Below are positions 1-6,572 of a stretch of 6,573 bases of DNA, piece by piece. A model generated the notes under the pieces. The model had not been told where the DNA came from. It worked only from the letters and a program-made list of their open reading frames with translations, and ran no database searches. The translations under genes and the position numbers were made by a program. Origin of the DNA: Anaerolineae bacterium (GTDB lineage: Bacteria; Chloroflexota; Anaerolineae; JACIWP01); assembly GCA_014360855.1 (NCBI GenBank), contig JACIWP010000183.1, positions 1-6,573 of the forward strand. The letters run 5' to 3'. Numbering within the stretch: the first letter of the stretch is position 1; each line of letters opens with the position of its first letter.

Positions 1-1
1 C

Positions 2-607
2 TCCGTCATCCATTACCTCGTGGCCAAGATCGTCCGGCCGTTGATCTTTCAGCGGGGATGGTGCGGATGGTCCTGCTGGACGGCCATGATCCTGGATGTG
101 CTCCCTTTCCGCCGGCGGTTGCCCGGGAGACTGCCGGCGCCGTGGGGATTCCTGCGCTACCTGCATTTCGCGCTCAGCCTGGGGCTGGTGCTGTGGCTTT
201 GGTTTGCGCGCGGATATCGGCCGGCCGAGCAGGGGGTGGATGAACTCCACTGGCTGTTGGCAGGCAACGCCCTGTATTATATTGCCGGCGTAGCCCTGGC
301 CGTCATTCTGCGGGACAACCGCGCCTTCTGCAAATATCTATGCCCCATCCCCACGCTACAGAAACTGCCGGCGCGCGCGAGCGTGTTGAAGATCGCCGGC
401 GATCCCGACCGGTGCGACGAGTGCGGCGCCTGCCTGCGCGCCTGCCCGATGGATATCCGGGTGTTCGAGTACGTGCGCCGGCGCCGGCGGGTGCTTTCGA
501 CGGAGTGCATTTTTTGCATGGAATGTATATTCGCCTGCCCGCGTGGGGCTTTGCAGGTGAGCGCCGGCCTGGATGCCGGCGGCCCCGAACTCCTGCGGTA
601 CCGCTAA
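2..607 (+). CDS. Membrane 4Fe-4S binding protein, NapH/CcoG-like (5' end missing)
   Basis: This is the C-terminal part of an integral-membrane ferredoxin-type protein that likely passes electrons between a quinone or membrane partner and a reductase. The frame is open to base 2, so the GTG at base 20 is probably not the start; residues before it (SVIHYLV) read as part of the same protein. Counting from base 2, a CGWSC motif (C21, C25) and an FCKYLCP motif (C110, C114) form the pair of CxxxC sites typical of NapH-like proteins. Two complete CxxCxxCxxxCP clusters follow (C138, C141, C144, C148 and C169, C172, C175, C179), separated by an Arg-rich linker. Two hydrophobic segments lie at about residues 50-69 and 84-103; further membrane helices are expected upstream, outside the window. 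The first CxxxC is followed by Trp rather than the usual Pro. It ends in TAA. The exact partner is unknown because the neighbours to the left are not visible. Confidence 0.85.
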   Translation, partial: SVIHYLVAKIVRPLIFQRGWCGWSCWTAMILDVLPFRRRLPGRLPAPWGFLRYLHFALSLGLVLWLWFARGYRPAEQGVDELHWLLAGNALYYIAGVALAVILRDNRAFCKYLCPIPTLQKLPARASVLKIAGDPDRCDECGACLRACPMDIRVFEYVRRRRRVLSTECIFCMECIFACPRGALQVSAGLDAGGPELLRYR

Positions 608-700
608 CGGGGCATCCCTCTGCTGTCAGGGAGGTATCTTCTGGCCTTTATATCGGCACGTTGACAGCTTCGTAAATTACCTGGTTGCTCTTTCGCCAAC

Positions 701-729
701 TTGTCATTTTCTCTCTATCGGCTTACAAT
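701..729 (+). promoter_or_regulatory. Sigma70-type promoter for the histidine kinase
   Basis: TTGTCA at 701-706 and TACAAT at 724-729 are separated by 17 bp, each one mismatch from the consensus hexamers. The region is clearly more AT-rich than the flanking genes. Transcription would start near 736-738, giving a leader of about 70 nt before the kinase ATG at 807. A TTGACA at 661-666 lacks a good -10 at the right distance and is less convincing. Confidence 0.65.
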
Positions 730-737
730 TAGCTCGC

Positions 738-779
738 ATGGGTGGGATGAGGTTACCCGCGAGAGGTGCGGATCGGTGA
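738..779 (+). other. Possible 13-codon upstream ORF in the kinase leader
   Basis: An ATG at 738 opens a short frame reading MGGMRLPARGADR and ending in TGA at 777-779. It lies at, or one or two bases after, the predicted transcription start, so it could only be translated as a leaderless or near-leaderless message. It has no room for a Shine-Dalgarno sequence. It may be chance; the only support is its position relative to the promoter. Confidence 0.2.
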
Positions 780-806
780 CTTTATCTTCTCTGGTAGATT
801 GATACC

Positions 807-2936
807 ATGAAACCACAGTACCGCACCTATGTCCAGGTGATCTTGCTCAGCCTGGCCTGCGTCATCCTGATCTGGCTCGCGGATGCTGTCCTTGACGCGC
901 GCTATACCTCGCAGACCCTCTGGCAGTCACTGCTTTCCCTCCGTCCCCACGAGTATATCCTGCGGGGGATCCTGGTGTTCCTCGGGCTGGTGGTGGCGCT
1001 GGAAAGCACTGCCCTATGGGAGGCGCGTGCGCGCGCCCGCCGGCAGCTCGAGGAAAGCGAGGCCAGATACCGCGCCCTCTTTGAGGCGGCGCCGGCCGGC
1101 GTCTTCCTCGAACTGCTCGACGGCACCATCGTCGAATGCAACGACCGCGCCGCCGAAATGCTGGGCTATACCAAAGAGGAGTTGTGCGGGAAGAATGCCG
1201 CCGACCTGGTACCGCCCGAGATCGCCCAAACCTTCCCCGCCCTCATTGAGCGAGAGCTTCAAAACGGCTGGGCCATGGTGGAGGCGAAGGCCAGACGTAA
1301 AGACGGCTCGTTCTTCCCGACGGAAGTGGGTACGCGCCTGATCCATCTGGCCGGCGTCCCCTATGTGGTCGTCTATGTCCAGGACATCACCGCCCGCAAA
1401 GAGGCCGAGATGGCGCTGGCCGCAGAAAAAGAGCGCCTGCGCGTCACCCTGCGCTCCATCGGCGAGGGCGTCATTACCTCCGACGTGGACGGCAGAGTGC
1501 TGTTGATGAATCCCATCGCCGAGGAGCTGACCGGCTGGCGCCAGGAGGAGGCGCTCGGACTCCCCATGGACCAGGTGATGCAGACCCTGGATCCGATACG
1601 CCGGGAGGTCCTGCCGCCTGGGACGCTGGCCGTGCTGGCCGACGGCCGGTCGAAGCCGCTGGAGCGCTACGAGTGTTTGCTGGTCGGCAAGGACGGTCGG
1701 GAGCATGTGATACTGGAGACCACCGCCCCCATCCGCGATGACGCCGGCCGCGCCCTCGGCGCCGTCGTGGTCTTCCGCGATATCACCGAACAGCGCAAAA
1801 TGGAAGAGGAGCGCCAGCGCGCCCTGCGCCTGGGCTCGCTGGCCAAGGTCGCCAGCGGCATCGCCCACGACTTCCGCAATTATCTTTCCTCCATCCTGAC
1901 CAATGTCTCCCTGGCGGAGCTGTGCCTGGACCAGCCGGCGGAGGCCCGCGAGGCCATCCGGCGCGTGCGGCAGGCCATCAAGCTGGCCCAATCGCTCACG
2001 GAACAACTGCTTCTCTTCTCCAGCGGCCGCGAGCCGGAGCGCCGGCCCGGGAGCATCGCCGACGTCATTACCGTCGCCGCGGAGCTGGCAACCAGCGGCA
2101 CATCGGTCACCTGCCGGCTCTCCCTCCCACCGGACCTGTGGCCCATCTCCATGGATGTCACCCAGATGAACCAGGCGTTCAACAACCTGGTCCTCAACGC
2201 GGTGCAGGCCATGTCCCAGCAGGGTGTGGTGGACATCGCTGCGGAAAATCTCTTTCTGCCGGAGAACAGCGCACTGCCACTGCCGGCCGGCCCCTACGTC
2301 CACATCACCATCCGCGATTACGGCCCGGGCATTCGGCCCGATGACCTACCGCACATCTTTGACCCCTACTTCACCACCCGGCTCAACGGCACCGGGCTGG
2401 GGCTGTCCGTGGCGCACAGCGTGGTCCAGCGTCACGGTGGGCATTTGACCGTGGAATCTGTCCCCAACCAGGGGAGCACATTCCACATCTACCTGCCGGC
2501 GGTCGAGCCCGCCCCGTCCACCACCACTCCTATCATGGAGCGTCCAGCGGCAGGACATCAGCACCGCATCCTGGTCCTGGATGACGATGAGGCGCTCTGC
2601 ATCTCCCTGAGTCTGGCCCTGAACTATCTGGGCTATTACGCCGAGTGCGCTCGCACTGGCGAGGAGGCCCTCGCCCGCTTCGAGAAGGCGCGCGCCGCCG
2701 GCCAGCCGTTCCACGCCGTCATCGTGGACCTGGCCATCGCCGGTGCCGGCATGGACGGCAAGCAGACCGCCCGGCAAATCCTTCAGCGAGATCCCGATGC
2801 GCGGTTGATCGTCACCAGCGGCCTGCAGGATGACCCAGCCTTCTGCCGCTATCAGGAATGGGGGTTCGCCGCCGCCCTGGCGAAGCCCTTCGACATCTCC
2901 GACGTGGTCCGCACGCTCCAACAGGTGCTGGGCTGA
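807..2936 (+). CDS. Membrane hybrid sensor histidine kinase (TM-TM-PAS-PAS-HisKA-HATPase-REC)
   Basis: A 709-residue signal-transducing kinase that autophosphorylates on His and can pass the phosphate to its own receiver domain. Two membrane helices (about residues 8-27 and 49-67) flank a short outer loop of about 21 residues, too small for a folded extracellular sensor, so sensing probably falls to the two cytoplasmic PAS domains (about 82-200 and 208-332). The first PAS has the typical ARYRALFEAAPAG opening and a DITARKEAE end; the second ends in DITEQRKMEE. The HisKA domain has the H-box GIAHDFRNYLSSI with H354 as phosphoacceptor. The ATPase domain shows the N box (NQAFNNLVLNAVQAM, near 455-469), DYGPGI (504-509), FDPYFTT (518-524) and GTGLGLS (528-534). 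The receiver (about 586-709) has the acidic DDD at 592-594, phosphoacceptor D641, T670/S671 and K693. All catalytic residues look intact. An in-frame TAG at 795-797 fixes ATG 807 as the earliest ATG start, though no clear Shine-Dalgarno precedes it. No separate response regulator is adjacent, so the output partner and the signal are unknown. Confidence 0.92.
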   Translation: MKPQYRTYVQVILLSLACVILIWLADAVLDARYTSQTLWQSLLSLRPHEYILRGILVFLGLVVALESTALWEARARARRQLEESEARYRALFEAAPAGVFLELLDGTIVECNDRAAEMLGYTKEELCGKNAADLVPPEIAQTFPALIERELQNGWAMVEAKARRKDGSFFPTEVGTRLIHLAGVPYVVVYVQDITARKEAEMALAAEKERLRVTLRSIGEGVITSDVDGRVLLMNPIAEELTGWRQEEALGLPMDQVMQTLDPIRREVLPPGTLAVLADGRSKPLERYECLLVGKDGREHVILETTAPIRDDAGRALGAVVVFRDITEQRKMEEERQRALRLGSLAKVASGIAHDFRNYLSSILTNVSLAELCLDQPAEAREAIRRVRQAIKLAQSLTEQLLLFSSGREPERRPGSIADVITVAAELATSGTSVTCRLSLPPDLWPISMDVTQMNQAFNNLVLNAVQAMSQQGVVDIAAENLFLPENSALPLPAGPYVHITIRDYGPGIRPDDLPHIFDPYFTTRLNGTGLGLSVAHSVVQRHGGHLTVESVPNQGSTFHIYLPAVEPAPSTTTPIMERPAAGHQHRILVLDDDEALCISLSLALNYLGYYAECARTGEEALARFEKARAAGQPFHAVIVDLAIAGAGMDGKQTARQILQRDPDARLIVTSGLQDDPAFCRYQEWGFAAALAKPFDISDVVRTLQQVLG

Positions 2937-2956
2937 TTGGGCCGGACACATCCCGG

Positions 2957-3004
2957 CGGCTGAGGCCCCAGTGACATCTGCGAGGCCTGCCGGCGCAAGC
3001 TTTT
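2957..3004 (+). terminator. Candidate imperfect terminator after the histidine kinase
   Basis: CGGC (2957-2960) pairs with GCCG (2989-2992), and AGGCC (2963-2967) pairs with GGCCT (2984-2988), with a two-base bulge and a loop of about 16 nt. A short TTTT run follows at 3001-3004, eight bases beyond the stem. The long loop, bulge and short, distant T-run make this a weak candidate. A smaller GCCGG/CCGGC hairpin (2941-2957) overlaps it and would compete. Confidence 0.3.
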
Positions 3005-3061
3005 CCAGCCCCAATTTGGACTGCCAGGCGACGTAGGCCGGCGTCCCCTTTCCCCGTTCGT

Positions 3062-3089
3062 TTGGCATCTGACCAGATTATGTTATAAT
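3062..3089 (+). promoter_or_regulatory. Extended -10 promoter for the glycosyltransferase gene
   Basis: TATAAT at 3084-3089 is a perfect -10 hexamer and is preceded by TG at 3081-3082, the extended -10 signature. TTGGCA at 3062-3067 is a one-mismatch -35 with a 16-bp spacer. Transcription should begin near 3096, leaving about 52 nt of leader before the ATG at 3149. This also makes the in-frame TTG at 3098 an unlikely start, since it would sit at the very 5' end of the message. Confidence 0.7.
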
Positions 3090-3117
3090 GTCACCGCTTG
3101 AGCGCATTACGGCCGCG

Positions 3118-3148
3118 AAGGAGGGTCATTCCGGCAGGAAAGCCGCCT
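3118..3148 (+). promoter_or_regulatory. Ribosome binding region that decides the glycosyltransferase start
   Basis: Two purine-rich sites precede the ATG at 3149. AGGA at 3136-3139 is 9 nt before the ATG, a normal spacing, and sits in the loop of a small CGGC/GCCG hairpin (3132-3135 with 3142-3145). A stronger match, AAGGAGG at 3118-3124, lies 24 nt upstream with no ATG, GTG or TTG at normal distance; only an in-frame ATT at 3128 is nearby. AGGAGG can also pair with CCGCCT (3143-3148) with one mismatch, which could occlude the region. Confidence 0.45.
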
Positions 3149-5560
3149 ATGGGAGAATGGATTCGCCGCTTCAGCGATCACATCATTGCCGCCGCATCCG
3201 GACTGCTGAGCCTTTGCGTGTATTCTGCCACCCTGGCTCCCTCGGTGCTGATGGCAGATGCCGGCGAATTCCAGTTCGCCGCCCCTCTGGCGGCCATCGC
3301 TCACCCTACCGGCTATCCCCTGTATCTCATCCTGGGCTGGCTGTGGAGCCGGCTCTATCCTTTCGGCACGCCGGCCTACAAGATGAACCTGCTGTCGGCA
3401 GTGTTCGCCGCCGCGGCTGTGGCGGTCATGTACCTGGTGGCCCTGCGCGTCATTCGCATCGCCGGCTTCCTGCGCCACCCCGGCCTGCACCGCGGCATCG
3501 CCCTCCTCGCCGCCCTGCTCCTGGCCTTCTCCCCTGCTTTTTGGAGCCAGGCGGTGATCACCGAGGTATATGCGCTCAACGCCCTGCTCATCGCCGGCCT
3601 GCTCTACACGCTCCTGGGTTGGCTCCAGGGAGACCGCGGCTGGAAGGGCCTGATCCCCACAGCGCTGTTCTTCGGCCTTGGGCTGGCCCATCACCGCACC
3701 ATCATCCTGTGGCTGCCGGCCATCGTCCTGACCATCTGGCTGGCGGAGGCCGGCAGTCGGGAGAAGCGGCTGGAGTGGAAGCATCTGGCCTGGCTCCTGG
3801 CGCCGGCCCTGCTCCCCTTGCTGGTCTATCTGTACGTGCCCATTCGAGCGCCGGCCACGCCGTACCTGGAAATCCCCCTGCGCCCAGGAGAACCACTGCG
3901 GCTGTATGACCCATCCCTGGCCGGCTTCCTCAACTATGTGCTGGGGCGCTCGTTCGAGGGTGCCGTGCGCCTGCGACTGCTCACGCCGGCGCGGCTGGAA
4001 ATGGCCATCGGCCTGTTGAATCAGCAGTTCACCCCGGTGGGCATTATCCTCGGCCTGCTGGGCTTCGCCTGGTTGATTTGGGAGCGGCGCTGGCTCCTGT
4101 TCGCCCTCACCGCCGGCGCTTTCCTCCCTCTGCTGGGCTTCAACCTCATCTACGGCATCGGCGACATCGCCGTCTTTTTCATCCCCGTGTATCAGATCTG
4201 GGCGATTTGGATGGGCCTCGGCACGGCCTGGCTCTGCCGGCAGGCCGGCGACTTGATGGTGCGCCTGCGAACCCGCTCGGCGCGCAACGGTCTCCTGCAC
4301 TTCGGACGCTTCAGCGTGGGCTCCCACCATTTCGCCGGCCTGGTGGTGCTGGCAGTGACCTTTGCCCTGCCCGTGTACCTCTTCTTCCAAACGCTTCCCC
4401 ACGTTGACCGCCATACGGACTGGCAGGCCTGGCTCTTCTGGAAGCGCATCCTGGCCCAGCCCCTGCCGGCCGGCGCTGTGCTCATCAGCAATGACCGCGA
4501 CGAAATCATGCCCCTGTGGTATTTCCAGTACATCGAGGGCCAGCGCCCGGACCTCATCGGCCTCTTCCCGCAGGTGGTGATGAACGATCCTGGGTGGGAG
4601 GACATCGGACAGGTGGTGGACCAGGCACTGGCCAGCGGCCGGCCGGTCTACCTCATCAAACCCATGCCCGGCATCGAGGTGAAATACCGCCTGACGCCCG
4701 CCGGCAGTGGCCTCGTGCAGGTCACGGGGTATGCGGCGGAAAGCCCGCCTCAGCGGCCGGCGGATGTGACCATCGGCGATGTGATACGCCTGGTGGGATA
4801 TGACCACTCGCCCTACAGCGTCGTCCCGGGGCAGGACCTGACAGTAACCCTCTACTGGGAACCGCTGGGGCGCATGAACACCAACTACAGCAGTTTTGTC
4901 CAGCTCCTGGACCAGGCCGGCAACCGCGTGGCCGGCAGTGACCATCTGCCCGGCGGGGATTATTACCCCACCCGCTTGTGGAAGCCCGGCGAGCGGCTGG
5001 CGGACACCCATCACTTCACCGTGCCGGCGGACCTCCCGCCCGGCCCGTATCAGCTTTTCGCCGGCCTGTACCTGTACCCTTCCATGGAACGGCTCGGCGA
5101 TGCCCGCCTGGGCTTTGTCGGGGTGAAGACCACCATCGAGAGCACCCCCCGCATCATGCCCCATCCGCTCCAGGTGCGCTTTGGGGATGTTATTCAGCTC
5201 TGGGGATATGAGTTCCGCAAGGAGGGGCAGTCCATCCTCTTGACCCTGGAGTGGCAGGCGCTCCGAGAGATGCCCATCAATTACACCACCTTCGTCCATC
5301 TGGTGGACAGCGCCGGGAACATCGTCTCGCAGGCGGACAGCCAGCCGCGCGGCGGTTCCTATCCTACCTCCATCTGGGACAAGGGGGAGGTGGTCATTGA
5401 TGCCTACCGCCTGCCCATTGAGCTGGATACGCCGGCCGGCGAGTACTTCCTCATTATGGGGCTGTATCAGCTGGAGACGATGCAGAGACTGCCGGCGTTC
5501 GATGAGCACGGCAATCCGCTGGGGGACGCCATCCTGCTGACCAAGATTACCTGGCCCTGA
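3149..5560 (+). CDS. DUF2723/GT117-type membrane glycosyltransferase with duplicated C-terminal domain
   Basis: An 803-residue multi-pass membrane protein of the DUF2723 family (CAZy GT117, which includes the TMEM260 protein O-mannosyltransferases). Members are GT-C enzymes that use a lipid-linked sugar and act on the outer face of the membrane. The family signature follows the first helix: LAPSVLMADAGEFQFAA, with D38 and E40 as likely catalytic or metal-site acids, then the AHPTGYPLY motif (51-59). A second conserved stretch, GLGLAHHRT, is at 176-184. About 11 to 13 hydrophobic segments run from residue 11 to about 413. A soluble stretch (about 435-535) and two related beta-rich domains (about 539-645 and 675-779) follow, predicted to be outside the cytoplasm. 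The ATG at 3149 is preferred over the TTG at 3098 because it has an AGGA at good spacing, starts just before the first helix, and leaves room for the leader. Acceptor and sugar cannot be told from sequence; a role in cell-surface glycan assembly is equally possible. Confidence 0.85.
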   Translation: MGEWIRRFSDHIIAAASGLLSLCVYSATLAPSVLMADAGEFQFAAPLAAIAHPTGYPLYLILGWLWSRLYPFGTPAYKMNLLSAVFAAAAVAVMYLVALRVIRIAGFLRHPGLHRGIALLAALLLAFSPAFWSQAVITEVYALNALLIAGLLYTLLGWLQGDRGWKGLIPTALFFGLGLAHHRTIILWLPAIVLTIWLAEAGSREKRLEWKHLAWLLAPALLPLLVYLYVPIRAPATPYLEIPLRPGEPLRLYDPSLAGFLNYVLGRSFEGAVRLRLLTPARLEMAIGLLNQQFTPVGIILGLLGFAWLIWERRWLLFALTAGAFLPLLGFNLIYGIGDIAVFFIPVYQIWAIWMGLGTAWLCRQAGDLMVRLRTRSARNGLLHFGRFSVGSHHFAGLVVLAVTFALPVYLFFQTLPHVDRHTDWQAWLFWKRILAQPLPAGAVLISNDRDEIMPLWYFQYIEGQRPDLIGLFPQVVMNDPGWEDIGQVVDQALASGRPVYLIKPMPGIEVKYRLTPAGSGLVQVTGYAAESPPQRPADVTIGDVIRLVGYDHSPYSVVPGQDLTVTLYWEPLGRMNTNYSSFVQLLDQAGNRVAGSDHLPGGDYYPTRLWKPGERLADTHHFTVPADLPPGPYQLFAGLYLYPSMERLGDARLGFVGVKTTIESTPRIMPHPLQVRFGDVIQLWGYEFRKEGQSILLTLEWQALREMPINYTTFVHLVDSAGNIVSQADSQPRGGSYPTSIWDKGEVVIDAYRLPIELDTPAGEYFLIMGLYQLETMQRLPAFDEHGNPLGDAILLTKITWP
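4763..5485 (+). repeat. Tandem pair of homologous beta-rich domains within the glycosyltransferase
   Basis: Copy 1 covers about residues 539-645 (bases 4763-5083) and copy 2 about 675-779 (bases 5171-5485). Shared landmarks in the same order are GDVI-L-GY, GQ, LT or TL before a Trp, a NY then FV-L-D, AGN-V, YPT, W-x-x-GE, P-x-G-x-Y and GLY followed by M-x-RL. By hand about 46 of roughly 106 aligned positions are identical. The hydrophobic alternation suggests an immunoglobulin-like beta sandwich, possibly binding glycan or acceptor; that function is inference. Confidence 0.75.
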
Positions 5561-5567
5561 CGGCCGC

Positions 5568-6572
5568 TTATTCCCCTAACAGCGACCTTGCCCAGCGTGC
5601 CACTGCGCTCCCCGGTGCCAGGTCCACTGCCCGCTGGAGGGCCTCGGTGCCGCCCTCCGTGTCCCCGCCGGCCAGGCGCGCTGCTCCCAGATGCGCCCAG
5701 GCGCCGGCATACCGCGGATCACGCTCCACCGCTAGGGACAGCATATCCACCGCCGGCCGAAGCTCGCCGGCCAGGTAATAGGCCCAGCCCAGCAGGTCCA
5801 GCGCCTCCGCGGAACCGCCGCTGAGCTGAACGGCCTCCCGGGCAATCGGGATGCCCTTTTCCCGCAACTGATATGCCCGCTCCACGTAAAAACGGGCCAC
5901 TGCCAGCGCGAGGGCCGGATCATCGGGGGCCAGCCGGCGCGCCTCCTCCAGCTCCGCCTGCGCGCCGGCGTAATCCCCCTCCGCGGCATAGGTCAGTGCG
6001 ATGTCCACATGCACCGCCGGATTGTCGGGGTCCAGACGCAGGACGGTCTGAAACTCCTGGCGCGCCGGCCCGCTCAGCCCGAAACGCAGATGATAGCGGC
6101 CGAGAAAGTAATGCGCCAGCACACATTCGGGGTCCAGCTCGAGGGCATGCTGGAAGGCTTCGCTCGCCGGCCGGCCCAGCTCCGCCAGCACTGCACCGCG
6201 GTACGCATGCGCCTCCGCATAGGCCGGCTCCAGGGCGACCGCCCGCTCCAGCATGCGCAGGGCGAACCCATGCTCCCCCTGCTGGAAAAGGAGAATGCCG
6301 GCCTGCGCGAAGGCGTGCGCGTCCGATGCTGAGTGTGCGAATATCCGGAGCACTTCGCCGGCGGCCTGGGCGCAGGGAGCGCTGGACGACGCGGCGCGTG
6401 TCAGGACGTCCGGGTCATATCCTTCCGCACGTGCCAGCGAGAGCCATGCCAGATGACAGAGCGTCTCCGGGTCGTCTGGGGCCAGCGTGAGCAGAGCTAC
6501 CCAATGCCGCGCTGCCTCCGCATCCTCGCCGGCCGCCTCAGCCAGCTTCGCCCGCCCGCGATGAGCGGGGGC
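5568..6572 (-). CDS. TPR-repeat protein (5' end beyond the right edge)
   Basis: The minus-strand frame is open from the TAA at 5568-5570 to the right edge, giving at least 334 residues; a GTG at 6353 is internal and not a convincing start. Residues between the edge and that GTG already look like a TPR helix pair (ARHWVALLTLAPDDPETLCH). Counting from base 6572, seven further TPR units can be placed at about 84-117, 118-150, 151-184, 185-218, 219-253, 254-287 and 288-321. They show the usual pattern of small residues at positions 8 and 20 and a Pro at the unit end (LEP, LDP, LAP, RDP). No signal peptide or catalytic domain is visible in the part seen. TPR arrays act as protein-protein scaffolds, but the partner cannot be named. 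The gene faces the glycosyltransferase, and its last repeat ends about 13 residues before the stop, with the C-terminus reading ARSLLGE. Confidence 0.85.
   Translation of the reverse strand, partial: APAHRGRAKLAEAAGEDAEAARHWVALLTLAPDDPETLCHLAWLSLARAEGYDPDVLTRAASSSAPCAQAAGEVLRIFAHSASDAHAFAQAGILLFQQGEHGFALRMLERAVALEPAYAEAHAYRGAVLAELGRPASEAFQHALELDPECVLAHYFLGRYHLRFGLSGPARQEFQTVLRLDPDNPAVHVDIALTYAAEGDYAGAQAELEEARRLAPDDPALALAVARFYVERAYQLREKGIPIAREAVQLSGGSAEALDLLGWAYYLAGELRPAVDMLSLAVERDPRYAGAWAHLGAARLAGGDTEGGTEALQRAVDLAPGSAVARWARSLLGE

Noticed and set aside
475..490. GCGCCGGC direct repeats as a mobile-element or attachment site
   Set aside because: They fall inside a cysteine-cluster linker coding for Arg residues and are explained by the window-wide GCCGGC abundance.
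615..632. TCCCT/AGGGA hairpin after the iron-sulfur gene as terminator
   Set aside because: The stem is only 5 bp with an 8-nt loop and no T-run directly after it.
661..689. TTGACA at 661 as the main promoter of the kinase
   Set aside because: The hexamer is perfect but at 17-bp spacing the -10 would be GTTGCT, far from consensus; the 701-729 pair is much better.
1014..2303. Long open frame (429 codons) antisense to the histidine kinase
   Set aside because: It mirrors the kinase codons, has no recognisable domain, and the plus-strand protein has all kinase motifs intact.
2346..3068. 240-codon minus-strand frame as a full gene
   Set aside because: Most of it is the antisense of the kinase ATPase and receiver domains; only the first 44 codons lie in the gap and are reported as a weak finding.
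3088..3909. Plus-strand frame starting in the -10 hexamer of the glycosyltransferase promoter
   Set aside because: It overlaps the promoter and is a Pro/Arg/His-rich shadow of the real gene in another frame.
3107..5509. 800-codon open frame antisense to the glycosyltransferase
   Set aside because: Composition is rich in Gln, Gly, Arg and Glu as expected from the reverse complement of a GC-rich membrane protein gene; no domain is seen.
5873..6490. 205-codon plus-strand frame opposite the TPR gene
   Set aside because: It is rich in Pro, Arg and Ala with no domain, while the minus strand has clear TPR periodicity.
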